A DNA stretch of 35,897 nt from Candidatus Scybalousia scybalohippi (GCA_018065645.1 JAGHSX010000165.1:1-35897); one strand, 5' to 3'. Counted from the stretch's first letter, positions 7,826 to 17,290 are shown. Numbers and translations: made by a program. Notes: a model not told the origin generated them from the sequence alone.

Positions 7826-10645
7826 ATGGCAATAGGTGGAAAAATAGCCGGGATCACAGTCGAGATTGGTGGAGACACAAGTGGTCTAGGTAAGGCCTTG
7901 AAAGATGTCAACCGAGAGATAAACTCCACTAATAGAGACTTAAAAGACACTAACAAATTATTAAAACTTGATCCAACGAACACAAACCTTCTGGCACAGA
8001 AGCAGAAGCAGTTGGGAAAAGAAATTGAACTGACAAAGAATAAATTGAAGGCCTTAAAACAGGCAGAAGAAGAAGCCAAGAATGCACTTGCTAATGGTGA
8101 TATAGGCGAGGAAGAATTCCAGGCACTTGAACGAGAAATCGTAAAGACAGAGCAGAGCCTCCAAGCCTTGGAGAAATCAGCGCAAGAACTTAAGTTTGAG
8201 AAGATCACACAGATGGGGCAAAAATTCCAGGATGTCGGTGGAAAAGTCGAAGGTGTAGGGAAAGCATTGTTGCCAGTGACTGCAGCGGTGACAGGCCTTG
8301 GGGTTGCTTCTGTAAAGAGTACAAGTAACTTCGAGACTGCGATGAGCCAGGTACAAGCGACTCTAAGAATCACTAAAGGCTCAATGGAAGAACTTGATGG
8401 GCAGACAGTCAATACAATGGATGCACTGTCAGATCTTGCGAAGGAAATGGCAGGAGAAACCAAGTTTTCTGCATCCGAAGCAGCGGATGGAATTAATATA
8501 CTTGCAATGGCCGGACTGAATACAAAGCAGATTTATGAGGCCCTGCCTTCTGTACTGGCACTTGCTGCGGCCGGGAACATTGAGATGGGACAGGCTGCGA
8601 GCTATGTAACTGGTGCGGTAAAAGGCTATGGAGACGAAATGAAGAATGCTGCAGTATATGCAGACTTGATAGCAACAGGTTCTTCATTAGCCAACACAGA
8701 TGTCACACAATTGGGAACAGCTTTTTCCAGTGTATCTGCCACAGCGAACCAGTATGGACAGTCAGCAGAAGGAACAGTATTGTCTTTGCTGAGATTAGCA
8801 GAAGCGAATGTGACTGGCTCTGAGGCATCGACAGGATTAGCGGCAGCAATGACAAGGGTGTATGCGCCAACGAAACAGGCAAAAGATGCAATGGACGAAC
8901 TTGGTGTATCTGCATATGATTCCGATGGGAAGGCAAAAGATTTCAACGTTGTCATAGATGAACTTTCTTCAGCGATGAAAAACATGGGTGAAGAAGAAGC
9001 AAACGCAGCAGCCAAAACAATATTCGGATCATCAAGACTTGCCATATTTAACGATATGGCATCGACATCGAAAGAAAAGGTAAATGAATTATCAACAGGC
9101 TTAAAAGAAGCAAGCGGAAGCGCACAGCAGATGGCAGATGTTCAGATTGATAACTTCTCAGGAGATATTGAAATACTGAAGTCGAAGCTGGAAGTGTTAG
9201 CAATAACAATCGGAGAGTACTTGATGCCATTTGTAACAACACTGGTGGAAAAAATAAGTGCTTTGGTGACATGGTTTACAAATCTGGATTCGGGGACTCA
9301 GAAACTGGTAATAGTATTGGCAGCAGTAGCTGGAGCGATAGGACCGGTGCTGATCACAATAGGGAAACTCATGTTATTTGCTGGGCAGATAATGACTGTG
9401 TGGCCAAAGATAGCAGGGGCATTTACAGCGGTGAAAGGTGCCATGCTTGCAATGAGTGGACCGATAGGAATCGTTATAGCGATCATAGCTGCGCTTGTGG
9501 CAGCGGGTGTATTGCTATATAAGAACTGGGATACCATCAAAGAATATGCTTCAACTATATGGGAAGCAATCAAAGAAAAAATATCCACAGTTGTGGAAGG
9601 AATAAAATCTGTAATAGCATCCATAGGCGAAGCATTCACAGGAATTGGAGAGTTTATATCGGGAGCATTTGAGACGATCTGCAACGTAGTACAGGTTGGG
9701 ATCATGCTTGTAGTAGAGGTTATCAAAGCCTATGTAAACCTTCTGCTTATACCATGGAAGTTTATATGGGAGAACTTTGGTGGTGTGATCACAGAAAAAT
9801 TCAATGAATTTAAGACATTGATCACAACCGCAATGACTGCAATATCAAATGTAATCAAATCTGTATGGAATAAGATTAAAAGCACAATCACTCCTATTCT
9901 TAACGGAATAAAGACAACAGTATCCAACGTATGGAATGGAATCAAATCAACCCTGTCTGATATTCTTGGCAAGATCGTGACTGCAGTTTCTGATAAATGG
10001 GAATCAGTGAAGACAAAGACTGCTGAGAAGTTTGATGCGGTAAAGACGAAGGTTTCCGACATTGTTGATAAAATAAAGAGCAAAGTATCGGACGGATTCG
10101 GAGCTGCAAAAGACAAGGCAGTGGAAGCATTCGACAAGCTGAAAGATAAGATCAAAGACAAACTTGATGCTGTTAAATCAAAGGTAGAAGATATTGTAGG
10201 AAAGATTAAAGATAAGTTTAACATTACACTCCCACATCCGAAGATCAAACTACCACATCCGAAGATTTCAGGAAACTTCTCGCTGAATCCTCCGTCGGTT
10301 CCAAAATTCTCCATTGACTGGTATCGGAAGGCATACGATACTCCTGTAATGTTTAAAGACCCAACAATCCTCTCAACTGCAGCAGGAATGAAGGGGTTCG
10401 GAGATGGCCCAGGAGGAGAACTTGTCATTGGCAAGAATACATTGATGGGATGGTTTGGCCAGGCAATGGACTCCATGCTTTCTGGAAAGATGGAAGCAAT
10501 CTGCAGCGCACTGGAACAGATGATGCCATACATAGAAGCCGGAACAAAGATGTACATTAACAAGGATGTGCTTGTTGGTGAGACTGCTCCTGCAATGAAC
10601 AAAGCCATGGGCAAACTGGCAGTGATGGGAGGTCGAGGCTTATGA
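7826..10645 (+). CDS. Tape measure protein
   Basis: The 939-residue protein sets tail length and is expelled ahead of DNA at infection. Residues 1-150 are coiled coil. A middle region of TP901-type tape measure character follows. A block of hydrophobic segments lies at about 489-565, where membrane insertion is likely. Then come long amphipathic helical repeats rich in Lys, Asp and Val (about 690-800). A conserved ending includes the repeated motif PHPKI twice and a glycine-rich patch. The last four bases overlap the distal tail gene. Confidence 0.95.
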   Translation: MAIGGKIAGITVEIGGDTSGLGKALKDVNREINSTNRDLKDTNKLLKLDPTNTNLLAQKQKQLGKEIELTKNKLKALKQAEEEAKNALANGDIGEEEFQALEREIVKTEQSLQALEKSAQELKFEKITQMGQKFQDVGGKVEGVGKALLPVTAAVTGLGVASVKSTSNFETAMSQVQATLRITKGSMEELDGQTVNTMDALSDLAKEMAGETKFSASEAADGINILAMAGLNTKQIYEALPSVLALAAAGNIEMGQAASYVTGAVKGYGDEMKNAAVYADLIATGSSLANTDVTQLGTAFSSVSATANQYGQSAEGTVLSLLRLAEANVTGSEASTGLAAAMTRVYAPTKQAKDAMDELGVSAYDSDGKAKDFNVVIDELSSAMKNMGEEEANAAAKTIFGSSRLAIFNDMASTSKEKVNELSTGLKEASGSAQQMADVQIDNFSGDIEILKSKLEVLAITIGEYLMPFVTTLVEKISALVTWFTNLDSGTQKLVIVLAAVAGAIGPVLITIGKLMLFAGQIMTVWPKIAGAFTAVKGAMLAMSGPIGIVIAIIAALVAAGVLLYKNWDTIKEYASTIWEAIKEKISTVVEGIKSVIASIGEAFTGIGEFISGAFETICNVVQVGIMLVVEVIKAYVNLLLIPWKFIWENFGGVITEKFNEFKTLITTAMTAISNVIKSVWNKIKSTITPILNGIKTTVSNVWNGIKSTLSDILGKIVTAVSDKWESVKTKTAEKFDAVKTKVSDIVDKIKSKVSDGFGAAKDKAVEAFDKLKDKIKDKLDAVKSKVEDIVGKIKDKFNITLPHPKIKLPHPKISGNFSLNPPSVPKFSIDWYRKAYDTPVMFKDPTILSTAAGMKGFGDGPGGELVIGKNTLMGWFGQAMDSMLSGKMEAICSALEQMMPYIEAGTKMYINKDVLVGETAPAMNKAMGKLAVMGGRGL

Positions 10646-11067
10646 TCCTGATCAAGTCAGTGAACTATGGTTCATATAACACTTGGAGAGACTGGGGACT
10701 TGTCCTCGTTGACAGTGAAACTGGGAAACCGGAAGTAAAAACGATCTATGAAGAAGCACCGAGCATTGATGGGGACATTGATTCTACCGAAGTGTTCGGT
10801 GAAGTCTTTTATGGGATGCTTCCGGTATCCCATACATTTCAGACAAGGCAGTCCATAAAAGGGACCAGGAACAGCACTTTATTTAAAAGAATAGAGGATG
10901 CGATCCATGGGAAACGCATGACGATCCAGGAGGAAGGCGATCCGTATCATTGGACCGGAAGGACGATGACGGAGTTTGAATTTCTTCCAGATGGAACACT
11001 GCAGGTGACAATCACAGCAGATTGTGAGCCTTATCAGAAAAACAGTAGCGGAACGAGGAAGATGTAA
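10642..11067 (+). CDS. Distal tail protein (Dit), short form
   Basis: The 141-residue protein should form the hexameric ring joining the tail tube to the tail tip. It consists of the Dit N-terminal domain only. Recognisable landmarks are PEVKTIYEEAP, IDSTEVFGEVFYGM and IEDAIHGKR. It starts four bases inside the tape measure gene and ends exactly one base before the tail-tip protein. The gene at 14071-14763 shares these landmarks and is a clear paralogue. The common galectin-like C-terminal domain is missing, so carbohydrate binding may be carried by other tip proteins. Confidence 0.88.
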   Translation: MILIKSVNYGSYNTWRDWGLVLVDSETGKPEVKTIYEEAPSIDGDIDSTEVFGEVFYGMLPVSHTFQTRQSIKGTRNSTLFKRIEDAIHGKRMTIQEEGDPYHWTGRTMTEFEFLPDGTLQVTITADCEPYQKNSSGTRKM

Positions 11068-14058
11068 ATGTATAAGATAACTGGGGTACACAGAAACAGC
11101 ACTGCTGAATATGTAATATACGAGCCGGATAACGCAGACAGAACATTGACTGAGTGCAAGCTGTCGTTAGAGGTTCGGAAAAGCGGACTTCTCACTATGA
11201 GAATTCCAACAACAAACGTTGAAAGAAATAACGTGCAGCCATTGACAGATGAGATTATCTTCTACAGAAAAAATGTGGAACTGTGGAGAGGGAGACCTAT
11301 CACGAGTGCATCAGATTTCTATCTGACCGGTGAATTGCAGTGCGAAGGAATCTTGTCATATTTCTGGGACACATACTATCCGGCATTTGAATTCAATGGC
11401 GATGCATCTTCGTTATTTAGCGAAATGGTATTGAACCACAATGCAAACGTAGAGGAAGCAAAGAAATTCAATGTCGGGAACGTGACTGTCAACGCAACAA
11501 TAACAAGATCGTCAGAAAAGCCAGGAAGGACACTGACTTTCTTTAACGACAAATTCCAGGAATCATCTGCAGGTGGATATATCCGGGCAAGAATGCAGAA
11601 TGGGAAGAAGTACGTGGATTACATTGAGGACTATAGCTTTGATGCATCACAGGTTGTGAGATTTGGAGAGAATCTGATTGACCTGGCTATTGAAGTAAAC
11701 TATGGGTCAGTGATCACTGCAATCCTTCCACTTGGTGCAAAGGGCGAATCTGTCACAGATGAAGAAACAGGAGAAACAGTAGATGGAACCTATCTCACAG
11801 TTGAAGAAGTGAATGGTGGGTCTATCTATGTGTCTGATCAGACAGCAGTCAATAAATACGGATGGATTTATGAGTGCATTGAGTGGCCAGACATTACAAT
11901 CCCGGATAATCTTTTATCTGCAGCAAGAGAAGAACTCCCAAAGAGAACGAATCCTATCCAGACGATAAAGATTCGATTTGTAGACATGGCAATGATCACA
12001 GATGGGTATACATCTTTTTACCTTGGTGACAAGATCATGGTGGATTCGAGCAAGCATGGAATCAGTCAGAGGATGATGCTGACTGCTATGAATATAAACC
12101 CACTGGATCCGGAAGATTGCATACTGGAATTCGGAACAGAACAGTCTCTGACAGACACACTCAGGAAAGATTCTGTCGCAATAGAAGACAGTATAGAACA
12201 GGAAAGGAAAGACAGACATTCTGCTTATGAGGCACTGCAGAGAGCACTGGCAGATGGCGAAGGCATGTTCATTTCCTATGAAGAAGACTCTGAGGGTGGG
12301 AAGACATATTATCTTCATAACAACAAAAATCTTGAAGATTCTGAATATGTTATCAAGGTTAATTCAGAAGCCATGGGATTTTCCACAGATGGAGGAAAGA
12401 CTTATCCATTCGGATTCACGATCAATGGTGACATGGTAATGAAGATAATTGAGACAGAGGGGCTTCGTGCTGATTGGGTATACTTCACCAACCAGGAAAC
12501 TGGAGAAAAGGATGGAACGATAACAGAAAAACTTGCAAAGTTAACGCTTGATAATGGTGAGATAAGGACATTGGTAGCATCCACAGAAAAGAAAGTTGAT
12601 AAAGCCATCAGCAAAGTTGAAACATTTTATTATTTGTCTACTTCAGCAACAGGACAAACTGGAGGGGCATGGTCAACTACTGTTCCAACGACAGCACAGA
12701 TGAAAGATAAATACGTATGGACAAAGCAAAAAACGACTTTTGTAGATCTGACAACATCAGAAACAAAACCTGTATTACTCGGGAAAAATATAAAGTCATT
12801 AACGCAGCAATATGCTGTTGGAACATCTCAGCCTGCTGAATCTTCTACATCATGGAAAAATGGAACTCCTACTTCAGATGAGGTTGGAACAAAGAAAGTG
12901 TGGACGAGACAGAAGATAGAATATGAAGATGGGACAGTTGATTATTCGACACCTATATTGTCAAACGAATGGGAAACACTGAAGAGGGTATCATCAGAAA
13001 TTGAACAGCTTTCAAACGCTATCACCCTTTCTGTAAAGTATGACAACGACCCCAAAAAAGGTGGTAAACTAAGGCTCGGTGAGAACTCTTCAGGTACCGG
13101 TGTGGAATTTACTGTAGATTCTACGAATTTCAGAGTGAAAGAAGATGGTACGACAGAAATTGGGGAAGATGCCGATTGGTTTGAAGTTGCTCCTGAAGGG
13201 CTGATTGGATACAGAAGAAGAAATACTTTCACGTTCAGATTGCCACATAACAGAACCGGGAAAAGTTTATATCTTATTGGCTTTTCTGTAACAGGCAACT
13301 CTTCAACTTATTCCGTCGAACGTACTGGGAGAGAACTTCAGAAAGAATTTTTAGAAAAGATAAGAACTAGAAATGCTGACATCACCAATATTACGTTCGA
13401 TGCGCAAAGAGGGGATGGATACGCTTATTTATCCATAGAAACCAAAGATTTGACAGTAACGAATATAGCACAGCTTATGAAGGTTGGAACTTCAGTTACA
13501 AAATTCACGCTCACAGTTGCAGACACACCTCTTGGAAATGGGACTTTGTTGTTAACACTTAACGGAACATCGTCAAACATTACCACGACGCTTTCAACAA
13601 AAGTGTCCACAGGTACTGTCATTAAATATGATTCAATTAAGACAGATGAAGTAAGGGCTAAAAGGCTATATTCAAACGGCAACTTGATAGGTGACAGATT
13701 TTCAGCAGGAACGATTACATATCAAACACTTGATGCGGCTACACGAAAGCAGGTATGTTCCATAACATTTCCACAGGCAGGCACATATCTTGTATCGTTT
13801 AAGTTGAAGTTTGCAAAGGCTTCAACAAGCGGGAACGGGACATGCCTTGGATGGGCATCAAATAATTCTGATTGCGATTCTGCTAGTGCTATCGCAGGTT
13901 CAAACTGTGGAATATTTCATAATTCATCAGACCCATACACTATATCTGCGACATTTCCTTGGACAGTATATAGCGACACGGAACCGCTGTATTTCTTTGC
14001 AAGAGCAACGATTGGACGTGGGGTTGATGGGAACATAGTGGCTACTGGAATAGGATAG
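11068..14058 (+). CDS. Tail-tip protein (Tal-like) with receptor-binding modules
   Basis: This 996-residue protein has the N-terminal base domain of Gram-positive prophage tail proteins (about 1-370), which closes the tail tube. After a charged helical linker (about 370-400) and a mixed region, two tandem modules of about 55 residues lie near 520-632. Each has an aromatic start (YYLST / QQYAV), a central Trp, and a KxVWT(K/R)QK strand, the pattern of small carbohydrate-binding modules on tail spikes. The last 300 residues are beta-rich and probably trimerise. I see no NlpC/P60, M23 or lysozyme motif, so enzymatic activity is unproven. It probably determines host range with the fibre at 15217-16341. 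Confidence 0.85.
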   Translation: MYKITGVHRNSTAEYVIYEPDNADRTLTECKLSLEVRKSGLLTMRIPTTNVERNNVQPLTDEIIFYRKNVELWRGRPITSASDFYLTGELQCEGILSYFWDTYYPAFEFNGDASSLFSEMVLNHNANVEEAKKFNVGNVTVNATITRSSEKPGRTLTFFNDKFQESSAGGYIRARMQNGKKYVDYIEDYSFDASQVVRFGENLIDLAIEVNYGSVITAILPLGAKGESVTDEETGETVDGTYLTVEEVNGGSIYVSDQTAVNKYGWIYECIEWPDITIPDNLLSAAREELPKRTNPIQTIKIRFVDMAMITDGYTSFYLGDKIMVDSSKHGISQRMMLTAMNINPLDPEDCILEFGTEQSLTDTLRKDSVAIEDSIEQERKDRHSAYEALQRALADGEGMFISYEEDSEGGKTYYLHNNKNLEDSEYVIKVNSEAMGFSTDGGKTYPFGFTINGDMVMKIIETEGLRADWVYFTNQETGEKDGTITEKLAKLTLDNGEIRTLVASTEKKVDKAISKVETFYYLSTSATGQTGGAWSTTVPTTAQMKDKYVWTKQKTTFVDLTTSETKPVLLGKNIKSLTQQYAVGTSQPAESSTSWKNGTPTSDEVGTKKVWTRQKIEYEDGTVDYSTPILSNEWETLKRVSSEIEQLSNAITLSVKYDNDPKKGGKLRLGENSSGTGVEFTVDSTNFRVKEDGTTEIGEDADWFEVAPEGLIGYRRRNTFTFRLPHNRTGKSLYLIGFSVTGNSSTYSVERTGRELQKEFLEKIRTRNADITNITFDAQRGDGYAYLSIETKDLTVTNIAQLMKVGTSVTKFTLTVADTPLGNGTLLLTLNGTSSNITTTLSTKVSTGTVIKYDSIKTDEVRAKRLYSNGNLIGDRFSAGTITYQTLDAATRKQVCSITFPQAGTYLVSFKLKFAKASTSGNGTCLGWASNNSDCDSASAIAGSNCGIFHNSSDPYTISATFPWTVYSDTEPLYFFARATIGRGVDGNIVATGIG

Positions 14059-14070
14059 GGGTGATGCTTA

Positions 14071-14763
14071 ATGGTTGGAACAACATTCGGGAGCAATCAC
14101 TCCTGGAAGAAATACAGACTGATCCAGAATGGATTCAAAGTAGGCTCCCCGGAAGTCAAGACACACTATATTGATGTGCCAGGAAGACAAGACGGACCAC
14201 TTGATGCAACAGAGTCCATAGCTGGAAGAGTGCTTTATGGTATGCGCCAGTTAGAATTTCAATATGAGATTCCGGGGTGGTTTGATCCGAAAGAAAAATG
14301 GAATCAAATTGCTGAAGATATTCATGGGAAGAGATTGGACATCGTATCTGATCATTTGAGAGAATACAGATTTACTGGAAGATGCTCTGTCGGGAGCCTG
14401 GGTAGAACCACAGGAACTGCCAGGGCATTTACTATATCATGCGTGTGTGATCCGGAGATAACGCAGACCACAGACAGGATATTGGAGAGAATCACAGCGA
14501 TATATTCCGGTGGAAGTGTATACGAAGGAACAGATCCAAGGAGCCTGAATATCGTGGTGACAGGATTCTACAGTGATGGAACATCACAGAGCATTTCTGG
14601 GTATTCCGTTTCCGGATCAATTGGAGTTGGAACGAATATTGTTACGGTATCATACCAAGGCATGAGAGCAACAGTAAGTGTGACAGGCACAGCAAGACCG
14701 GTCACAACGACATATTTTATTCTTGGCCAGTCGAAGCTGAACAGCTCAGACATATTGAGATAG
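14071..14763 (+). CDS. Second Dit-like protein with C-terminal bacterial Ig-like (Big_3) domain
   Basis: Residues 1 to about 140 repeat the layout of the Dit protein at 10642-11067: SPEVKTHYIDVP, DATESIAGRVLYGM and IAEDIHGKR correspond to its landmarks, though overall identity is modest. From about residue 145 to 212 a Big_3-like Ig domain follows (ITAIYSGGSVYEGT, then GTNIVTVSYQGM), a fold often used for weak glycan contact. A strong GGGGTGATG site precedes the ATG. The product is probably a peripheral baseplate ring or adsorption protein; that role is inferred. Confidence 0.75.
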   Translation: MVGTTFGSNHSWKKYRLIQNGFKVGSPEVKTHYIDVPGRQDGPLDATESIAGRVLYGMRQLEFQYEIPGWFDPKEKWNQIAEDIHGKRLDIVSDHLREYRFTGRCSVGSLGRTTGTARAFTISCVCDPEITQTTDRILERITAIYSGGSVYEGTDPRSLNIVVTGFYSDGTSQSISGYSVSGSIGVGTNIVTVSYQGMRATVSVTGTARPVTTTYFILGQSKLNSSDILR

Positions 14764-14773
14764 GGGTGGTGAC

Positions 14774-15205
14774 ATGATTGAATTAAAAATAAATGGGCAG
14801 CGGTTGAAATCGAACGATCCATTTATAGTTGAGGATAGTGTTAATTATATCCAGGTGAAGGCTTCTTTCTCGAAAGATTGGGAAGGGACAGACAAATGGA
14901 TCACGTTCGAAAAAGATGGTGAAGCATACAAAATTGATTTTGATGCAGACAACGAGATAAAGAAAGAACGTGGAATCAACCTGGGTTCCGGAACATACAA
15001 AGTTTATGTGCATGGACATATCGTGAAGAATGGCGAACTGGTGGAACGCATCACAACAAACATGATCAATATTGAAGTGATCCGAACAGGAACTCTTGAA
15101 GGCGAACCATTCCCGGAAGTGTCTGGAAGCGTAGGCGAAAAGTATGTTGAAGAAATGAAAAAACTCTTAGAAGAGGCTGGAAACCGGCCTTGTGTTCTTG
15201 GATAA
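14774..15205 (+). CDS. Baseplate / tail accessory protein
   Basis: A 143-residue protein with a beta-sandwich-like N-terminal part (FIVEDSVNYIQVKASF, then DGEAYKIDF) and a helical end with VGEKYVEEMKKLLEEAG. Such proteins, resembling the N-terminal domain of BppU-like upper baseplate proteins, attach fibres to the tail tip. It lies between the Ig-bearing Dit-like protein and the fibre, which fits. The ATG follows GGGGTGGTGAC. The family link is tentative. Confidence 0.6.
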   Translation: MIELKINGQRLKSNDPFIVEDSVNYIQVKASFSKDWEGTDKWITFEKDGEAYKIDFDADNEIKKERGINLGSGTYKVYVHGHIVKNGELVERITTNMINIEVIRTGTLEGEPFPEVSGSVGEKYVEEMKKLLEEAGNRPCVLG

Positions 15206-15216
15206 GGGGTGATAAC

Positions 15217-16341
15217 GTGGCAAACTATTCTAAACAAAATTTTACAAGTGGCCAGACATTGACTGCAGCACAGTTGAATGCAATGGATGCGCAGATCTTG
15301 GCGAACGAAGTAGACATTAAACAGAAGTATGAAAAACCATCCACTGGTATTCCTGTTTATGACCTGTCGCAGGAAGTGCAGAACAAGTTAAACAATGCAG
15401 GCAGCGGTTCGGGATCTGGAAGCAGTGTGACAGTTGATTCAGCATTGTCTTCTACCAGTACAAACCCTGTTCAGAACAAGGTGATCACTGCGGAGACAAC
15501 TGCGATTAAGGAAACTTATCAAGCACTCAGCACAGAGGTTAACAAGAAGTACGTTAAGCCATCAACAGGTATTCCTGCTTCTGATTTATCCGAAGAAGTA
15601 CAGAACAAGTTGAATAATGCAGGAAGTGGTTCTTCTGTGACAGTTGATTCTTCATTGTCAACTACATCTAGTAACCCTGTTAGAAATAGTGTTATTACGC
15701 AGGAATTAAATAAGAAATATGTGAAGCCTAGCACAGGTATACCAACTTCTGATTTAGCAAGTGGTGTTATTCCACAGGCTTTGAAAAATCCAAACAAAAT
15801 CACATTTACTGGTGCTGTTAGTGCAGAGTATGATGGTTCTTCCCCTGTTTCAGTTAATATTCCTTCGGGTGGTGGAAATTCGCAATTCAGACTCATTTAT
15901 GACAAGACATTTGAAAATGTGACATCTATTCTTGACCAAGACAATATATTTTCTGAATTAGATGAAGCTGAAGAAATTATTATAAAAATGTATTTCACTC
16001 ACCCTGATGGTCAAAACAATGCAATTCATGGATGTTATCCTGAAATCAATACTGGAACAAAAAGAATTATGAGACTTTATTATGCTCAAATTCTTGGAGA
16101 TGGGGGATACCCTAATATGGGATATCTAATCAAAATGAATAGAGTATTGAATGAAATTTATTATGTGCAATCAATGATATCTATTGTTGCTCCAATACTA
16201 AACGGTGAGTATACACCAATAAATACAAATATCAGTACTGTTGGTGCGCTTCAAACGGTATCATCAAATAATGATGCTCCAAGTTTTAAGTTGAATGCAA
16301 GCAATTCATTCAACCTTAATATGCAAATATGGATGAGGTGA
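15217..16341 (+). CDS. Tail fibre / receptor-binding protein with internal repeats
   Basis: The 374-residue protein starts at GTG 15217 after AAGGGGTGA; its N-terminus NFTSGQTLTAAQLNAMD is the usual attachment segment of Gram-positive phage fibres. Repeats follow: KPSTGIP occurs three times, EVQNKLNNAGSGS twice, and VTVDS..LS..S.NPV.N.VIT twice. They form a stalk of about 180 residues. The remaining part from about residue 225 (base 15890) has no repeats, is beta-rich, and its DNA is visibly more AT-rich than the stalk. It is the likely receptor-binding head. Confidence 0.82.
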   Translation: MANYSKQNFTSGQTLTAAQLNAMDAQILANEVDIKQKYEKPSTGIPVYDLSQEVQNKLNNAGSGSGSGSSVTVDSALSSTSTNPVQNKVITAETTAIKETYQALSTEVNKKYVKPSTGIPASDLSEEVQNKLNNAGSGSSVTVDSSLSTTSSNPVRNSVITQELNKKYVKPSTGIPTSDLASGVIPQALKNPNKITFTGAVSAEYDGSSPVSVNIPSGGGNSQFRLIYDKTFENVTSILDQDNIFSELDEAEEIIIKMYFTHPDGQNNAIHGCYPEINTGTKRIMRLYYAQILGDGGYPNMGYLIKMNRVLNEIYYVQSMISIVAPILNGEYTPINTNISTVGALQTVSSNNDAPSFKLNASNSFNLNMQIWMR

Positions 16342-16345
16342 TTGT

Positions 16346-16615
16346 ATGGTATATAGAAAATATGTGAATGGTGAATATATCGAAGTGACACAAGAAGAAT
16401 TCGATGCTGAACAGAAAAGGCATATGGAAGAAGCAAAAGAATATGAACGTAATCGTCCATTGACAGAAGTAGAAATTCTTCAGAAGAAACTTGATGCTCT
16501 TACAAATAATACGGTGACCGATGAAGTAGGTAACGTATACAAACAGAAAGTCAATACAGATGGCACAGTAACTCTTGAAATCGTAGAGTCTTATACAGGT
16601 GAATTATTTGAATAA
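16346..16615 (+). CDS. Small tail-associated protein, unknown
   Basis: An 89-residue acidic protein starting four bases after the fibre stop. Residues 1-55 are helical with a coiled-coil look (EEFDAEQKRHMEEAKEYE, then VEILQKKLDAL). A short beta-rich end follows. Small proteins of this type commonly follow fibre genes in Clostridia phages and may be fibre chaperones or tip components. I do not recognise a named family. Confidence 0.65.
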   Translation: MVYRKYVNGEYIEVTQEEFDAEQKRHMEEAKEYERNRPLTEVEILQKKLDALTNNTVTDEVGNVYKQKVNTDGTVTLEIVESYTGELFE

Positions 16616-16628
16616 GGAGATGAAAGAT

Positions 16629-16838
16629 ATGACATTCTTTACACAGATTTTATTTGACACAAACGGAAATGTAACAGGAAAAGGAACAACAGAATACACA
16701 TCCATCGATAGTGCAGAACAGGCATTCCACACAGCTATCGCTTCTGCAATCAGCAAAGCAGAAACAGGGAAAATCATTGCTATTATCTTTGACGAAGATG
16801 GAGTTGTAAAATTCCGCAGAGTATGGACAAGAGTATAG
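16629..16838 (+). CDS. Small late protein, unknown
   Basis: A 69-residue protein read from the ATG at 16629 with AAGGAG nine bases upstream; an ATG at 16620 touches that site and is less likely. It looks like a compact alpha/beta domain: strand (FTQILFDTNGNVTG), helix rich in Ala (SAEQAFHTAIASAISKAE), strand (KIIAIIFDEDG) and strand (VKFRRVW). No family is recognised. It ends the continuous tail operon; repeat-bearing spacers begin directly after it. Confidence 0.65.
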   Translation: MTFFTQILFDTNGNVTGKGTTEYTSIDSAEQAFHTAIASAISKAETGKIIAIIFDEDGVVKFRRVWTRV

Positions 16839-16854
16839 TCTGAGTGACGAATAA

Positions 16855-16909
16855 GCAGACTTATGTAGACTATCAATAACTATAAATAGCTAGTTTTAGA
16901 AAGAGGTAA
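16855..16909. repeat. Repeat-bearing spacer, copy 1
   Basis: The spacer begins GCAGACTTATG, continues with TATCAATAAC and a variant TATAAATAGC, then TAGTTTTAGAAA and the ribosome site of the next small gene. The same ordered elements recur at 17223-17280 with one more ten-base unit. Confidence 0.8.
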
Positions 16910-16912
16910 TAT

Positions 16913-17038
16913 ATGAAAGCTAAACTTAATGGTCTTGATGTGTTAATAATTACTGTATCAAGAAGTGGAAGAGAATGTTTGGTTCAGCACAAAAGTGGTA
17001 ATACAGAATGGGTCGATACATTCGCTTTGGAGTACTAA
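16913..17038 (+). CDS. Small protein, unknown (41 aa)
   Basis: A 41-residue reading frame beginning at ATG 16913, seven bases after an AGAGG ribosome site supplied by the repeat-bearing spacer. The protein looks like a small beta-sheet: LDVLIITVSRSG, ECLVQHKSG, then TEWVDTFALEY. It ends two bases before the next start. No family is recognised. Its good ribosome site, close spacing and even amino-acid mix argue that it is real. Confidence 0.55.
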   Translation: MKAKLNGLDVLIITVSRSGRECLVQHKSGNTEWVDTFALEY

Positions 17039-17040
17039 TA

Positions 17041-17223
17041 ATGTTCAAAAAAATTAGAAAATGGTATTTAAAACATTTTAGACATAGTGTATGGTGGAAA
17101 GAATTGTGCGAAGAAGAATATTGTTCGAAATGCGAGTTTAAAACGGAAACATGTACAATTGACTACTATAGTGGAAAATGTTTTGATATACCTGCCGAAT
17201 ATAGAGAAAAGGGTACAAATTAG
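17041..17223 (+). CDS. Small cysteine-rich basic protein, unknown
   Basis: A 60-residue protein read from ATG 17041, preceded by GGAG at 17029. The first 18 residues are strongly basic and aromatic (FKKIRKWYLKHFRHSVWW), and the middle holds Cys residues in CEEEYCSKCEF and TCTIDYYSGKC, which could bind zinc or form disulfides. It follows the 41-residue gene with two bases between them. The amphipathic basic N-terminus could contact a membrane. Function unknown. Confidence 0.6.
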   Translation: MFKKIRKWYLKHFRHSVWWKELCEEEYCSKCEFKTETCTIDYYSGKCFDIPAEYREKGTN

Positions 17224-17280
17224 CAGACTTATGCAGACTATCAATAACTATCAATAACTATCAATAGCTAGTTTTAGAAA
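17223..17280. repeat. Repeat-bearing spacer, copy 2, with three tandem 10-mers
   Basis: The same element order as at 16855-16909: GCAGACTTATG, tandem units TATCAATAAC at 17239-17248 and 17249-17258, TATCAATAGC at 17259-17268, then TAGTTTTAGAAAA. AACTA and TAGTT flank the last unit and could form a weak hairpin. Copy number differs between the two spacers (two versus three). Confidence 0.85.
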
Positions 17281-17290
17281 AGGAGTAAAC

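Noticed and set aside
7768..8463. Minus-strand frame of 231 codons opposite the tape measure start
   Set aside because: Composition is that of an antisense shadow, and no ribosome site is present.
9730..10614. Long minus-strand open frame (294 codons) opposite the tape measure gene
   Set aside because: The open frame follows from the repetitive Lys/Asp/Val codons of the tape measure gene. No ribosome site or domain supports it.
15217..16341. Fibre considered as a diversity-generating retroelement target
   Set aside because: No reverse transcriptase, template repeat or C-type-lectin-like variable region is seen in the window.
17239..17268. Tandem repeats considered as a CRISPR array
   Set aside because: Units are 10 bases with no spacers between them and no cas genes are present.
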